A DNA stretch of 64,000 nucleotides from Gemmobacter serpentinus (GCF_008973825.1 NZ_WCHR01000005.1:62001-126000), one strand, 5' to 3'; shown: positions 42,999-52,850, counted from the stretch's first letter. The notes: generated by a model not told the origin, from the sequence alone. Translations and numbers: made by a program.

Positions 42999-43211
42999 AT
43001 GCCCCGCCGCTTTCGCCTGACCCGCCGCTTTCCCGTTGCAATGACGGAAGACGGCTATCGTCGCCTAAGGTCCTTCGCGCAGGAGGCGGGTCTGGACGAG
43101 GGCGAGGCGCTGTCTTTCCTGTTTGAAAACTGGTCCAGTGTCATTGACCATGACAACCTGACGCACCGCCTGCGGCTGTTCAACGCCGAGATCGACGCGC
43201 GCAAGCGTTGA
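42999..43211 (+). CDS. Small basic hypothetical protein, 70 aa
   Basis: The frame starts with ATG 8 nt after GGAG and encodes MPRRFRLTRRFPVAMTEDGY at the N-terminus, then a helical segment (RLRSFAQEAGLDEGEALSFLFENW) and a second helix. The pattern MTEDGYRRLRSFAQEAGLDEGEALS is reminiscent of ribbon-helix-helix proteins, in which a basic strand is followed by two helices; this is only an impression. It probably belongs to the transcript of the acyl-CoA dehydrogenase. Function unknown. Confidence 0.65.
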   Translation: MPRRFRLTRRFPVAMTEDGYRRLRSFAQEAGLDEGEALSFLFENWSSVIDHDNLTHRLRLFNAEIDARKR

Positions 43212-43311
43212 TCGCCACTGCCCTGGCGCAATGAATGTCAGACTGTAGCGCTTTGGATGCGGCGCTTCAGATGGGCGCTTCAGGCCCCCAAAACCACAGC
43301 CCCGAAGCGCC

Positions 43312-44013
43312 TCAGGCCTTCGCCTTACGCTCCGGCACGATCTGCTGCACGATGCCGGCAAAGGTCAGGTAAAGCGAAGTAATCACCAGCCCCCAATGCG
43401 CCCAGCTTTGCGCATGGAAATCGACCCAGGCGGCCCAGCCGGCAAAGAAGGTCCAGGCGATCGCCATTGGCAGCGTCAGGTTGTGCCACCGCTGGGTCCG
43501 GGTCGGGTGCACGAATTTCAGATTGGTGAACATCGTCACGGTCAGCGCGATGACAGAGCCCAGAATGATGCTCTCATCCGGGCGGATTGCGAACATCACC
43601 AGCACGAACATGTTCCAGCAGGCCGGGAAACCGGCAAAGGACCAGTCCTTGGTCTTCATCCGGGTATCGACGAAATAGACCACCGAGCCATAGGTGATGA
43701 CTATGATCGCGGTCCACCCCGTCCAGCCCGGCAGAAGGTCGGATTTGAACAGCGCAAAGGCCGGGATGAAGACATAGGTCAGATAGTCGATGATCAGGTC
43801 CAGCAACTGCCCGTCATAGGTCGGCCAGTTGTGTTTCACGTCATAGCGCCGCGCCAGCGGGCCATCGAGCCCGTCAACGAACAGCGCCACCACCAGCCAG
43901 AGGAACATCATGTCCCATCGCTCTTCCACCGCGGCCAGCATGGCAAGCATGGCCAGAACGGCCCCGGTGGCGGTGAAAAGGTGAACGAGAAGGGCTTTGA
44001 TACGCAGGGACAT
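43312..44013 (-). CDS. pcs: Phosphatidylcholine synthase
   Basis: A 233-aa membrane enzyme of the CDP-alcohol phosphotransferase superfamily that condenses CDP-diacylglycerol with choline (Pcs pathway, found in alphaproteobacteria and some others). The active-site motif is FVDGLDGPLARRYDV with the further aspartates in YDGQLLDLIIDYLTYV, a spacing longer than in the standard motif and typical of Pcs. Other helices include GFPACWNMFVLVMF. ATG 44013 follows GGAAAGG; the frame extends 18 nt farther. Confidence 0.92.
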   Translation of the reverse strand: MSLRIKALLVHLFTATGAVLAMLAMLAAVEERWDMMFLWLVVALFVDGLDGPLARRYDVKHNWPTYDGQLLDLIIDYLTYVFIPAFALFKSDLLPGWTGWTAIIVITYGSVVYFVDTRMKTKDWSFAGFPACWNMFVLVMFAIRPDESIILGSVIALTVTMFTNLKFVHPTRTQRWHNLTLPMAIAWTFFAGWAAWVDFHAQSWAHWGLVITSLYLTFAGIVQQIVPERKAKA

Positions 44014-44099
44014 GGTCACCCTTTCCTTCAACTTCCTGTGAATCGCAACTGTAAATTGGCGGATCCGGCGCTTCTTGGCCGGATGGCTCCGTATACCCT

Positions 44100-45083
44100 T
44101 TAGTCGGCAGCGCGTCTGCCCCCAAGGCTAGATCTGCCCCCGGGGCCCGCGCCATGGCCCGCACGCGGATGGCTGGCCTCATAGACCTCCATCAAACGCG
44201 CAGCATCGACGCCGGTATAGGCCTGGGTCGTCGACAGCGAGGCATGGCCCAGAAGCTCCTGAATGCTGCGCAGATCGCCGCCCGCCGACAGAAGATGGGT
44301 GGCAAAGCTGTGGCGCAGCGCGTGCGGCGTGGCGGTGGCCGGCAGGCCAAGGCGGTTCCTCGTCCGCTCCATTGCCGCAGCGATCAGGCGCGGGTTCAGC
44401 GCGCCACCGCGCGTGCCACGAAACAGCGGCTGATCGGGTGTCAGGTCATAGGGGCAGAGACCCGCATAGCGCGTGACGGCATCCTGTGCCGCAGGCAGCA
44501 CCGGCACGATGCGTTCCTTGCCGCCCTTGCCGCGAATGCGCAGCGTCTGGGGCAAGGGAAGATCCGCCCCGGTCAGGCCAAGCGCCTCGGAAATCCGCAG
44601 GCCACAACCATAAAGCAGCGTGACCACCGCCGCATCGCGGGCCGCGATCCAGGGCTGGCGCGCATCATCGCCGACCGTGTCCAGCACATCGGCCGCCGCC
44701 TCCACCGATAGCGGGCGGGGCAGTTTCTTTTGAAAGCGCGGCGCGCGGGCGGACAGGATCGCGGTCGCGTCCCCGCCCTGCCGGTCGGCCAGCCAGGCGC
44801 TGAACCCTTTAACGGCCGACAGCGCCCGCGCGACCGAACGCGGGGCAACGCCCCGCCCGCGCTCATGCGCCATCCAGGCCCGAAGATCGGCGACCGGCAG
44901 ATTGACCAGGGGCGCCAGCCCCTCCGTGCCACCACGATGCTGCGCCAGAAAAGCCAGCCAACCCCGCACATCCGCCGCATAGGCCGTGATCGTCTTGTCG
45001 GCCCGCCCGTCCAACGCGCGCAGATGGGTCAGCCATTCCTCCAGTGCCGCCCGCGCGGCAGGAGAGATGGCCAGCGTGTTCAT
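44100..45083 (-). CDS. xerC: Tyrosine recombinase XerC
   Basis: A 327-aa site-specific recombinase that resolves chromosome dimers at dif with XerD. The N-terminal SAM-like domain occupies residues 10-105. Catalytic residues are R163 (GCGLRISEAL), K186 (RGKGGKER), H254 and R257 (PHALRHSF), H280 (LGHASLSTTQ) and the nucleophile Y289 (AYTGV). ATG 45083 overlaps the DUF484 stop by 4 bp; the much longer upstream frame is an artefact of the high GC content. The DUF484-xerC pairing is also known from gammaproteobacteria. It is housekeeping, not a mobile integrase. Confidence 0.94.
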   Translation of the reverse strand: MNTLAISPAARAALEEWLTHLRALDGRADKTITAYAADVRGWLAFLAQHRGGTEGLAPLVNLPVADLRAWMAHERGRGVAPRSVARALSAVKGFSAWLADRQGGDATAILSARAPRFQKKLPRPLSVEAAADVLDTVGDDARQPWIAARDAAVVTLLYGCGLRISEALGLTGADLPLPQTLRIRGKGGKERIVPVLPAAQDAVTRYAGLCPYDLTPDQPLFRGTRGGALNPRLIAAAMERTRNRLGLPATATPHALRHSFATHLLSAGGDLRSIQELLGHASLSTTQAYTGVDAARLMEVYEASHPRAGHGAGPGGRSSLGGRRAAD

Positions 45084-45772
45084 GACAGCCAGCGGCGCAT
45101 CGTCCGCTCGAACACGCCCGCAAAGAAGGCCAGCAGATCGGTGCCATGGGTCGGCTTGAAGTGATGCGGGTCTTCCGCCCCCATCACCAGCAGCCCCGGC
45201 AGACGCCCCTTGCCGAAATCCAGCCGCATCAGCGCCTCGGACCGGATCCAACCGGCGGTTTCGCCGTAAATCTGGTTGGAGGACGGGATGGTCTGGCGCA
45301 GGGTCACGGGGCGCAGGCTGACATTGCGCCCGCCCGAGACATATTCGGCGATGAAGCCCGGCCCGGCCACGAACAGCACATCGCCCAGACGGCGCAGCGC
45401 GGGGTCTTCGGCCTCTTGCACCGATTCCAGCACAAGGCGGATGCAATCGACGCGCAGGGTCTGCGCCACGTCACCGGCAAGGCTTTTCAGAAAATCCTCG
45501 AAACTCAGCGGATCGAGCATCTGCAGGATGGCGCGATGCACCTGATTGGTTCCCGCGAGGTTTTCGTAAGCTGCTGCGATGACCCCGCGATGGGTGTCCT
45601 CCAGCCGCTCCAGCCGACCTTCCAGCCGCTCCATCGCAATGCCGCGCAGATCGACGACATTGCCGCCCATGGCGCGTTCATTGGCCGCGATCAGCGCCCG
45701 CATCAGATCACGATCTTCCAGAATGACTTCCGGCTTTTCCAGAATCCGATCGCGAAGGTCCGGCTCGATCAT
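45080..45772 (-). CDS. DUF484 family protein
   Basis: A 230-aa protein of the DUF484 family with a GAF-like fold. It begins DLRDRILEKPEVILEDRDLMRAL, then a coiled-coil stretch DLRGIAMERLEGRLERLE, and the GAF-like part with VRLVLES, LRQTIPSSNQIYGE and LPGLLVMGAEDPHHFKP. ATG 45772 gives the usual family opening; the frame continues to 45883. No function is proven for the family, but it is coupled to xerC here. Confidence 0.85.
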   Translation of the reverse strand: MIEPDLRDRILEKPEVILEDRDLMRALIAANERAMGGNVVDLRGIAMERLEGRLERLEDTHRGVIAAAYENLAGTNQVHRAILQMLDPLSFEDFLKSLAGDVAQTLRVDCIRLVLESVQEAEDPALRRLGDVLFVAGPGFIAEYVSGGRNVSLRPVTLRQTIPSSNQIYGETAGWIRSEALMRLDFGKGRLPGLLVMGAEDPHHFKPTHGTDLLAFFAGVFERTMRRWLS

Positions 45773-45911
45773 CGGCTTTGCCTGTTTGTTGATTTGCGAC
45801 AAGTCTACCAAATAGCAGACGCGGTTGTCGCGGAAGAAATGTTCGATGGAGGAATCTGGGCGATCAGGCCGAACCTCGATCAAGCCCGCTTGCGGCCGCA
45901 GCCGAAGGGCT

Positions 45912-45936
45912 GGCGGGGGCCCAAAAGGCCCCCGCC
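45912..45936. terminator. Strong GC hairpin after the aldolase gene
   Basis: A 10-bp stem, GGCGGGGGCC (45912-45921) with GGCCCCCGCC (45927-45936), around CAAAA. On the minus strand it lies just after the aldolase stop (45947). No T tract follows the stem on that strand, so it may be a pausing or mRNA-end structure rather than a full terminator. Confidence 0.55.
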
Positions 45937-45946
45937 CTGTCCCGGA

Positions 45947-46600
45947 TTACAGGATCTTCTGGCCGGTCTTGGCCCAGTCTTTGACGAACTGGTCCAGCCC
46001 CTTGTCGGTCAGGACATGGCTGGCCAGACCCTTGATGACCGACGGCGGCGCGGTCATCACATCGGCACCCACCAGCGCACATTGCGTGACGTGGTTGGCA
46101 GAACGGACCGAGGCCGCAAGGATCTGGGTCTCGAAACCATAATTGTCATAGACCTGACGGATATCGGAGATCAGCTCCATCCCGTCGAGGTTGATATCGT
46201 CCAGACGGCCGATGAAGGGGCTGATGAAGGTGGCACCGGCCTTGGCCGCGATCAGGGCCTGATTGACACTGAAGCACAGCGTCACGTTCACCATCTTGCC
46301 TTCACCAGAAAGCACCTTGCAGGCTTTCAGACCATCCCAGGTCAGCGGCACTTTCACAGTGATGTTCGGCGCGATCTCGGCCAGTTTGCGGCCCTCGGCG
46401 ATCATCTCGTCCGCTTTCAGCGAGACGACCTCTGCCGAAACCGGGCCATCGGTGATCGAGCAGATCTCGCGCGTGACTTCCATGATGTCACGGCCAGATT
46501 TCAGGATGATCGAGGGGTTGGTGGTAACGCCATCCACCATGCCGAAATCGTGCAGTTCACGAATGGCATCGACATCGGCACTATCAACGAAGAATTTCAT
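45947..46600 (-). CDS. fsa: Fructose-6-phosphate aldolase / transaldolase TalC-like
   Basis: A 217-aa TIM-barrel class I aldolase of the transaldolase-like subfamily 3B. It begins [20 protein letters not shown], has [16 protein letters not shown], the Schiff-base lysine K83 in [30 protein letters not shown] and [10 protein letters not shown]. The short length separates it from full-size transaldolase B. Whether it acts as fructose-6-phosphate aldolase or transaldolase cannot be told without the residues that align to the E. coli distinction. It is divergent from priA. Confidence 0.93.
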   Translation of the reverse strand: MKFFVDSADVDAIRELHDFGMVDGVTTNPSIILKSGRDIMEVTREICSITDGPVSAEVVSLKADEMIAEGRKLAEIAPNITVKVPLTWDGLKACKVLSGEGKMVNVTLCFSVNQALIAAKAGATFISPFIGRLDDINLDGMELISDIRQVYDNYGFETQILAASVRSANHVTQCALVGADVMTAPPSVIKGLASHVLTDKGLDQFVKDWAKTGQKIL

Positions 46601-46683
46601 GGGGCATGTCCTCCCAGGGGGTTGCAGGCGCTCTCGGCGCCGTATTAGCCCATGGAGGCGACCGGGGAAAGAAAGGATTGGCC

Positions 46684-48885
46684 GTGGAGCGGGTGTTTGC
46701 GCAGGGCGAAAGGGTCGGCGTGATGCTGACCGAGCCGCTCGGGCGGGCGCTCTCGGGCAGTCTGGACTATCGCGCGCCCGAAGGTGGCTGCGGCGTGGGC
46801 GACTATGTCGAGGTGCCGCTGGGCCCCCGCAAGATGCTCGGCGTGGTCTGGGGGAACGGCGACGGCACGTTTGATGCGGCCAAACTGCGCGCGATCTCGA
46901 GGGTGCTGGAGGCCCGCCCGATGCGGGCGGAGCTGCGCCAGTTCCTGACCCGCGCCGCCGATTACACGCTGACCCCCCTGCCCGCAATGCTGCGGCTTGC
47001 CACCCGCGCGCCCGGTCTGGGCGAGGCCCCGGGGATGCGCAAGCTCTATCGGCTGGGCGGGCCGGTGCCCAACAAGCTGACCGATGCGCGCCTTCGGGTG
47101 ATCGAGGCGCTGCGCGATTTTGGCGGGGCGGGCGTCACCTTGGGCGAGCTTTGCGAGGCCGCCGCCTGTTCGTCATCCGTGGTCAAGGGGCTGGTCACGG
47201 CGGGCGTTCTGGTCGAGGCCGAGGCACCGCGCGATCTGCCCTTCCCCGATCTGGATCCCTCCGGCGGGGTGCGCCTGCAGGGCGATCAGGTCGCCGCGGC
47301 AGATGCGCTGGTCGCGGCCATGGCACAGGGTGGGTATGGCACCACGCTGCTGAAGGGCGTGACGGGCTCCGGCAAGACCGAGGTCTATCTTGAGGCGGTA
47401 GCGGAATGCCTGCGGCAAGGGCGGCAATCGCTGGTGCTGCTGCCCGAGATCGCCCTGACGGCTGAATTCCTGACCCGGGTCGAGGCGCGTTTTGGGGCAC
47501 GCCCCGCCGAATGGCATTCCGGCGTCACCCAGACCGAACGCCGCCGGGTCTGGAAGATGGTCTCGGAAGGCCAGGCCCAGATGGTGGTCGGCGCGCGCTC
47601 CGCGCTTTTCCTGCCCTTCCAGCAGCTTGGCCTGATCGTCGTCGATGAGGAACATGATACATCCTACAAGCAGGATGAGGGTGTGCACTACAATGCCCGC
47701 GATATGGCGGTGCTGCGCGCGGCGATCTGTGGCGCGCAAGTGGTGCTGGCCTCGGCCACTCCCTCGCTGGAAAGCTGGGCCAATGCCGATCAGGGCAAAT
47801 ATCTGCGCCTTGATCTTGGGTCGCGCTTCGGGGCGGCAGAACTGCCCGAGATGCGCGCCATCGACATGCGCGACGAGCGCCTGCCCGCCAATCGCTGGAT
47901 TTCCGAGGCGCTGGCGCAGGCGGTCAATGCCCGTCGCGCGGCGGGTGAGCAGTCGCTATTGTTCCTGAACCGCCGCGGCTATGCGCCGGTCACACTCTGC
48001 CGGGCCTGCGGCCAACAGGTCGCCTGCGATCATTGCGATGCGCGGATGGTGGAGCACCGCTTCCTCAAGCGGCTGGTCTGCCATCAATGCGGCGCGACCA
48101 AGCCGGTGCCCGAGGCCTGCCCGTCCTGCGGGGTCGAAGGCCGCATGGCCGCTGTCGGCCCGGGGGTGGAGCGGCTGGCAGAAGAGGTGGCGGAACGGTT
48201 CCCGGACGCCAAACTCGCCATCCTCAGCTCTGACCTTTTCGGCTCGGCCCGCGCCTTGAAGGCCAAGATCGAAGAGATCGCGGCAGGCGAGGCCGAGATC
48301 GTCATCGGCACCCAGATCGTGGCCAAGGGCCACAACTTCCCGCTGCTGACGCTGGTGGGGGTGATCGACGCCGATCTCGGGTTGCAAGGGTCGGACCTGC
48401 GCGCGGCGGAACGCACGTTTCAGCTGATGCGGCAGGTGGCGGGGCGCGCGGGCCGCAGCGGCGACCGCAAGGGGCTGGCGCTGATGCAGACCCATCAGCC
48501 CGACCATCCGGTGATCCGCGCCATCCTTGGCGGCGATGAAGAGGCGTTCTGGCGCGCCGAGGCCGCCGAGCGCCGCGCCTCCGGCGTGCCGCCCTATGGC
48601 CGCATGGCAGGCATCGTGCTGTCGGGCAGCGATGTGGCCCAGGTCTTCGATTTTGGTGCCGAACTTGCCCGCCGCGATGGCCCGTTGCGCAGGATCGGCG
48701 CGCAACTCTTCGGCCCGGCCCCTGCCCCGATTGCACGCGTGCGCGGACGCCACCGTGTGCGCCTCTTGATCAAGGCCGAAAAGACCGCACCGATCCAGCC
48801 CGCCATTGCCGCCTGGCTTGCGCAGTTGAAACCACCGGGTGATCTGCGCGTCAGCGTCGATATTGACCCCCAAAGTTTTTACTGA
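46684..48885 (+). CDS. priA: Primosomal protein N' (replication restart helicase PriA)
   Basis: A 733-aa 3'-5' DNA helicase that reloads the replisome at stalled forks. Parts in order: N-terminal fork-binding domain ([11 protein letters not shown] to LGVVWGNG), winged helix, helicase core with Walker [12 protein letters not shown] (225-235) and DEEH ([15 protein letters not shown]), a zinc-binding insert with cysteine pairs in [15 protein letters not shown] and CHQCG/CPSC, and [11 protein letters not shown] near motif VI. The start is best at GTG 46684 (AAAGGA 6 nt before); TTG 46678 is possible. Confidence 0.95.
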   Translation: MERVFAQGERVGVMLTEPLGRALSGSLDYRAPEGGCGVGDYVEVPLGPRKMLGVVWGNGDGTFDAAKLRAISRVLEARPMRAELRQFLTRAADYTLTPLPAMLRLATRAPGLGEAPGMRKLYRLGGPVPNKLTDARLRVIEALRDFGGAGVTLGELCEAAACSSSVVKGLVTAGVLVEAEAPRDLPFPDLDPSGGVRLQGDQVAAADALVAAMAQGGYGTTLLKGVTGSGKTEVYLEAVAECLRQGRQSLVLLPEIALTAEFLTRVEARFGARPAEWHSGVTQTERRRVWKMVSEGQAQMVVGARSALFLPFQQLGLIVVDEEHDTSYKQDEGVHYNARDMAVLRAAICGAQVVLASATPSLESWANADQGKYLRLDLGSRFGAAELPEMRAIDMRDERLPANRWISEALAQAVNARRAAGEQSLLFLNRRGYAPVTLCRACGQQVACDHCDARMVEHRFLKRLVCHQCGATKPVPEACPSCGVEGRMAAVGPGVERLAEEVAERFPDAKLAILSSDLFGSARALKAKIEEIAAGEAEIVIGTQIVAKGHNFPLLTLVGVIDADLGLQGSDLRAAERTFQLMRQVAGRAGRSGDRKGLALMQTHQPDHPVIRAILGGDEEAFWRAEAAERRASGVPPYGRMAGIVLSGSDVAQVFDFGAELARRDGPLRRIGAQLFGPAPAPIARVRGRHRVRLLIKAEKTAPIQPAIAAWLAQLKPPGDLRVSVDIDPQSFY

Positions 48886-49187
48886 CCCATCTCACCGCCC
48901 TCGTCCTCGCGACATGAGCCCTCGTGCTCCCGGTCCCCGTGCCCCCAGTCTTCGCGCCGTCCAGTCTTCACGCCCCCCAAGTCTTCACCCCCCCGTCTTC
49001 GTGGCCTCCCGTCTTTGTCACCCCGGTCGCCGAGGCACCAATCCTCGTGCCCTCGCCCCGCCATGACCCTCGGGACATGGGGCAGGGAAATTGTCCCCCC
49101 GACAATTCCCCCCTCGCACCCTGCCAGAACCGGGCGTAGAGATCAGGCCAGTCGTCCAAGCCTTCCCCATCTGACTGGCCCTTCCGC
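48886..49187. other. Pyrimidine-rich low-complexity gap with a hairpin
   Basis: 302 nt between priA and the MFS gene. 48895-49070 is made of imperfect reiterations of CCCC..GTCTTC/GTCCTC-like units, which keep several frames open on both strands but match no family. An inverted repeat ATTGTC (49090-49095) with GACAAT (49100-49105), flanked by GGGA and TCCC, could form a hairpin. No promoter is evident. Confidence 0.5.
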
Positions 49188-50435
49188 ATGACCCGCAGCA
49201 TCCGCCTTTCCGACGCCGCCCGCCTGCCACTTTGGCAGCGCCCCACCACGCTTTTGTTCATGATGGCGGTGGCCATGCCCCTGGCCTTCGCGACATGGAA
49301 CGCGCTGCTCAACAATTTTGTCATCGAGAAGGCAGGTTTCACCGGCGTCGAAATCGGCTGGCTGCATACGGTGCGCGAGATCCCCGGCCTGCTGGCGGTC
49401 GGCGTGCTGTTGTTCCTGCTGGTCTTGCGCGAACAGGTGATGGCGGGGCTGATGCTGATCCTTCTGGGCAGCGCCACGGCGATGACCGCATGGTTTCCGT
49501 CGTTCAGCGGGATCCTCTGGATCACCCTGATCTCCTCCATCGGCTTCCACTATTACGAAAGCTGCAACCAATCCTTGCAGCTTCAGTGGCTGACCCGCGC
49601 CGAGGCGCCGCGGGTCCTGGGCAAGCTGGTCGCCGCCGGATCCACCGCCTCGCTGATCGCATATGGCTTGATCGTGCTGTGCTGGAAAACCTTTGACCTA
49701 AGTTACAACTTCGTCTTTCTGGCCTCTGGCGGGCTCTGCGCGCTGATCGCGATCTATGCCCTGGCCGCTTTCCCGCGCTTCGAGGCCGAACACAAGCAGC
49801 GCAAATCCATCGTGCTGCGGCGGCGCTATTGGCTTTACTACCTGTTCGAGATGCTGAACGGCGCGCGGCGACAGATCTTTGTGGTCTTTGCCGCCTTCAT
49901 GATGGTGGAACGCTTCGGCTATGGCGTCGAGGCGGTGACCGCGCTGATGCTGGTGACCTTTGTGGCCAATATGGTGACCGCGCCCGCCATCGGGCGGTTT
50001 GTGTCGCGCTTTGGCGAGCAGAAGGCGATGCTGATCGAATTCAGCGGGCTGTTTTGCGTCTTCATCGGCTATGGCTGCCTCTATTGGTATGACCTGCCGG
50101 GCTGGATCGCCGCCTGCCTCTATGTGGCGAACAATATCTTTTTCGCCATCAGCTTCTCGCACAAGACCTATTTCCAGAAGATCGCCGATCCCGGCGATAT
50201 GGCAACATCGGCCGCACTTTCCTTCACCATCAACCATATTGCGGCGGTGTTCCTGCCAGCGGGCCTTGGCTATATCTGGGCAACCTCGCCGGATTATGTG
50301 TTCATCCTGGCCGCCGGGATCGCCTTCTTGCAGATCCTGCTGTCGTTGCTTGTGCCGCGCAACCCCTCTGCCGGCAACGAGACCCGCCTGCCCGGACTGC
50401 ACAGCCCCGGTGCTGCGCTTGTCCCGGCGGCGTGA
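49188..50435 (+). CDS. MFS transporter
   Basis: A 415-aa membrane protein with about twelve helices of the major facilitator superfamily. Helix one to two reads [23 protein letters not shown], and the cytoplasmic loop has [19 protein letters not shown]. The first helices lack the classical GxxxDRxxRR pattern, so the subfamily is uncertain; the substrate is unknown. The msrA frame starts at its last codons, though the likely msrA start is 65 nt after the stop. Confidence 0.83.
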   Translation: MTRSIRLSDAARLPLWQRPTTLLFMMAVAMPLAFATWNALLNNFVIEKAGFTGVEIGWLHTVREIPGLLAVGVLLFLLVLREQVMAGLMLILLGSATAMTAWFPSFSGILWITLISSIGFHYYESCNQSLQLQWLTRAEAPRVLGKLVAAGSTASLIAYGLIVLCWKTFDLSYNFVFLASGGLCALIAIYALAAFPRFEAEHKQRKSIVLRRRYWLYYLFEMLNGARRQIFVVFAAFMMVERFGYGVEAVTALMLVTFVANMVTAPAIGRFVSRFGEQKAMLIEFSGLFCVFIGYGCLYWYDLPGWIAACLYVANNIFFAISFSHKTYFQKIADPGDMATSAALSFTINHIAAVFLPAGLGYIWATSPDYVFILAAGIAFLQILLSLLVPRNPSAGNETRLPGLHSPGAALVPAA

Positions 50436-50500
50436 TTGGCAAAACCGCGCCCGCGCTCCTATATATCCAGCGGAGAAGACAGCAGCAGATGGAGACACGC

Positions 50501-51160
50501 ATGTTCACCCTGTTCTCTGCCGACAAGATGAAAATGGTCGATCCGGCCAATGCCCTGCCGGGTCGCCCCGATCCCCTGCCCCTGGCCGAGCCGCATTTCC
50601 TGTCCGGCCTAGACCTGAAATCGCCGATCCCTGCGGGCATGGAACAGGCCATGTTCGGGATGGGCTGCTTCTGGGGGGTGGAGCGCAAGTTCTGGCAACG
50701 TGATGGCGTCTGGCTGACCATGGTCGGCTATGCGGCGGGCTATACGCCAAACCCGACCTATAAAGAGACCTGCACCCAACTGACCGGCCATAACGAGGTC
50801 GTGCGGGTGATCTATGATCCGGCGCAGGTCAGCTATGATGATCTGTTGCGGCTATTCTGGGAAAATCATGACCCGACCCAAGGGATGCGGCAGGGCAATG
50901 ATGTGGGTTCCACCTATCGCTCCGGCATCTATACCTATAGCGCCGAACAGGAGGCCGCCGCCCGCGCCTCGAAAGCGGCCTATCAACAGGCGCTGACCGC
51001 CGCCGGGCGCGGCACGATCACCACCGAGATCCTTCCCGCCCCGGTGTTCTACTATGCCGAAGACTATCACCAGCAATATCTGGCCAAGAACCCCGACGGC
51101 TATTGCGGCATCGGCGGCACGGGCGTGACCTGCCCGATCGGCCTGGGCGTGAAGGCCTGA
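50501..51160 (+). CDS. msrA: Peptide-methionine (S)-S-oxide reductase
   Basis: A 219-aa enzyme that reduces methionine S-sulfoxide in proteins. The catalytic cysteine is C56 in [14 protein letters not shown]; further motifs are [29 protein letters not shown] and [24 protein letters not shown]202 and C211 near the C-terminus ([15 protein letters not shown]) are the recycling cysteines. ATG 50501 is chosen because GGAG lies 6 nt upstream. It lies close behind the MFS gene and may be cotranscribed. Confidence 0.95.
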   Translation: MFTLFSADKMKMVDPANALPGRPDPLPLAEPHFLSGLDLKSPIPAGMEQAMFGMGCFWGVERKFWQRDGVWLTMVGYAAGYTPNPTYKETCTQLTGHNEVVRVIYDPAQVSYDDLLRLFWENHDPTQGMRQGNDVGSTYRSGIYTYSAEQEAAARASKAAYQQALTAAGRGTITTEILPAPVFYYAEDYHQQYLAKNPDGYCGIGGTGVTCPIGLGVKA

Positions 51161-51495
51161 TCCCAGGCAGACAAGGCGGCGCATCCCGCCCCCGCCCCAT
51201 GGCAAGGCCTGGCCCGCAACGGGTGCTCAGCATCCGTGCCGCATGGCTCCCATTGGCGCTGCCTTCTGAGTATTTGGACAAGCAGCAAGGATCAGGCCGG
51301 CGCGCCAGGCTCCCCAACCCCGCCGCCATCCGCCGCCCAAGCCAATGCTGCAGACCCCGCCCCGGCTTTTGCTGATTGCCCAAATACTCCGGGGGTCCGG
51401 GGGCTGGCCCCCGGTTGGCGATATCAGGCGTGACTTGACCGCTGCGCGCGGCGGGTCTATCGCGACCCTGTGCCATGTCCCCGAGGAGCCGCGCC
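51161..51495. other. Non-coding gap with an inverted pair of short repeats
   Basis: 335 nt between msrA and prmA. No gene is supported. GAGTATTTGG at 51268-51277 recurs inverted as CCAAATACTC at 51380-51389, each followed on its inner side by a related sequence (CAAGCAGCAAGGATCAG versus the complement of CTTTTGCTGATTGC). A perfect 8-bp hairpin CCGGGGGC-TG-GCCCCCGG follows at 51397-51414. Such units are typical repeated intergenic elements of Rhodobacterales. Confidence 0.6.
51268..51414. repeat. REP-like inverted repeat element
   Basis: An element bounded by GAGTATTTGG and its inverted copy, with arms about 100 nt apart, plus a terminal GC hairpin (51397-51414). The arms remain similar for about 25 nt. 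The hairpin may end msrA transcripts. The class of repeat is recognised from memory of related genomes, not from a search. Confidence 0.55.
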
Positions 51496-52368
51496 ATGCC
51501 GACCTATTCCGCCCTGACGACCCTGATGGGCGAGGATGCCGCCGAAGCACTCGGCGAGGCGATCGAGAAGCTCGACCCCGCCCCGGTTGGCGTGGGCGTC
51601 TTCGAGATCGAGGATGACAGCGGTCTTTGGGAGGTTGGTGCCTATTTCACCGAGAAGCCCAATACGGTGATGCTGGAAGTGCTGGCGCTTGCCTTCGAGG
51701 CCAAGCCCTTCGCGATGTCGGAACTGCCAGAGATTGATTGGGTCGCCCATGTCCGCCGCGAACTGGCGCCGGTCGAGGCGGGGCGCTTCTTCGTCTATGG
51801 CAGCCACGATGCCGACAAGGTGCCTGCGGACAGGATTGCTCTGCAGATCGAGGCCACGGTGGCCTTCGGCACCGGCCATCATGGCACGACACTGGGGTGC
51901 CTGCGCGCCTTTGACCGGCTGATCGAGGCGGGCTTTGCTCCGGCGAAGGTCGCCGATATCGGCTGCGGCACCGCCGTTCTGGCACTGGCGGCAGCCGCTG
52001 TGCTGCCGGATGCGCTGATCATTGCCTCGGATATCGACCGCGTCGCGGTGGATGTCGCCGAGGCCAACGTGGCGATCAACGGGTTGGACGGGCGGCTGGA
52101 ATGTCTGGAAGCTGCGGGTTTTGCCCATCCGCGTCTGGCCGAGGCCGCGCCTTACGATCTGATCTTTGCCAATATCCTGAAAGGCCCGCTGATCGAGCTG
52201 GCCCCGGATATGGCGCGCCATGCCGCCCAGGGCGGGATCGTCATCCTGTCTGGCCTGCTGGTGGTGCAGGCCGAGGCGGTGACGGCGGCCTATCTTGCCG
52301 CAGGTTTCACGCTGCAAGCCCGCGAGGATCTGGGCGAATGGTCTGCCTTGGTCATGAAAAAAGACTGA
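51496..52368 (+). CDS. prmA: Ribosomal protein L11 methyltransferase
   Basis: A 290-aa SAM-dependent methyltransferase that trimethylates ribosomal protein L11. The N-terminal L11-recognition part covers residues 1-100; the methyltransferase core has VAFGTGHHGTTLGCLRAFD, the SAM loop VADIGCGTAVLALAAA, DIDRVAVDVAEANV, and the catalytic-region FANILKGPLIELAP. ATG 51496 has GAGGAG 7 nt upstream. Confidence 0.92.
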   Translation: MPTYSALTTLMGEDAAEALGEAIEKLDPAPVGVGVFEIEDDSGLWEVGAYFTEKPNTVMLEVLALAFEAKPFAMSELPEIDWVAHVRRELAPVEAGRFFVYGSHDADKVPADRIALQIEATVAFGTGHHGTTLGCLRAFDRLIEAGFAPAKVADIGCGTAVLALAAAAVLPDALIIASDIDRVAVDVAEANVAINGLDGRLECLEAAGFAHPRLAEAAPYDLIFANILKGPLIELAPDMARHAAQGGIVILSGLLVVQAEAVTAAYLAAGFTLQAREDLGEWSALVMKKD

Positions 52369-52449
52369 ACTCGGGCACCGCGCCTCAATCGCGCCACAAT
52401 TAGGCCCTAGAAGGGTCTTAAGGTGGGGGCCGTATCGTGGAGTATTGGT

Positions 52450-52797
52450 ATGGCCGATCAAGATTTTAATGAATTTTATGCCCGAGTTGCGCGGGTCGAA
52501 AAGGCGCGCGCAAAAGGTTACGGGTTTGAGGCCGATGGCACGCTCGGACGGTCGCATTATCAACGCCCTGCCCGGCGGCGTAAGCGTTTTCTGGCTCCGC
52601 TTCTGGTTACGCTTGGGGTGTTCTTCTGTCTGAAGGGCACATTGATGTATCAGATCGGGCAGCACGTTTACGGCGAACGCGTCACCCAGATGCGCGCCGC
52701 CGAAAGCGGGATGGAACGTGTTGCAGGATCCATCATGCAGGCCGATCCAGTGACGATCTGGATTGCCGCAAGGATCGAACAGGCGCTTCGGCCCTGA
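52450..52797 (+). CDS. Small single-pass membrane protein, 115 aa
   Basis: No family was recognised. The protein begins MADQDFNEFYARVARVEKAR, has a basic stretch RPARRRKRF before one membrane helix (about residues 57-75, FLAPLLVTLGVFFCLKG), and a C-terminal part with VYGERVTQMRAAESGMERVAG that looks periplasmic by the positive-inside rule. ATG 52450 has GGAG 7 nt upstream, and a terminator follows 32 nt after the stop. Function unknown. Confidence 0.7.
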   Translation: MADQDFNEFYARVARVEKARAKGYGFEADGTLGRSHYQRPARRRKRFLAPLLVTLGVFFCLKGTLMYQIGQHVYGERVTQMRAAESGMERVAGSIMQADPVTIWIAARIEQALRP

Positions 52798-52829
52798 TTC
52801 TGGAAAACGATCTGAAGATCTCTGATTTG

Positions 52830-52850
52830 GGGCACCTGAGGGTGCCCTTA
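52830..52850 (+). terminator. Candidate terminator after the 115-aa gene
   Basis: A 7-bp stem, GGGCACC (52830-52836) with GGTGCCC (52841-52847), with loop TGAG and a short TTA tail. Confidence 0.55.

Noticed and set aside
44100-45083. Tyrosine recombinase as a mark of an integrated element
   Set aside because: The protein is a standard XerC coupled to DUF484, no attachment-site repeats or cargo genes are around, and neighbours are core genes.
48879-49064. Repetitive acidic/basic frame on the minus strand (GHEDW, RREDWGHGDREHEG units)
   Set aside because: It follows from the pyrimidine-rich low-complexity DNA; it starts without a ribosome site and overlaps the end of priA.
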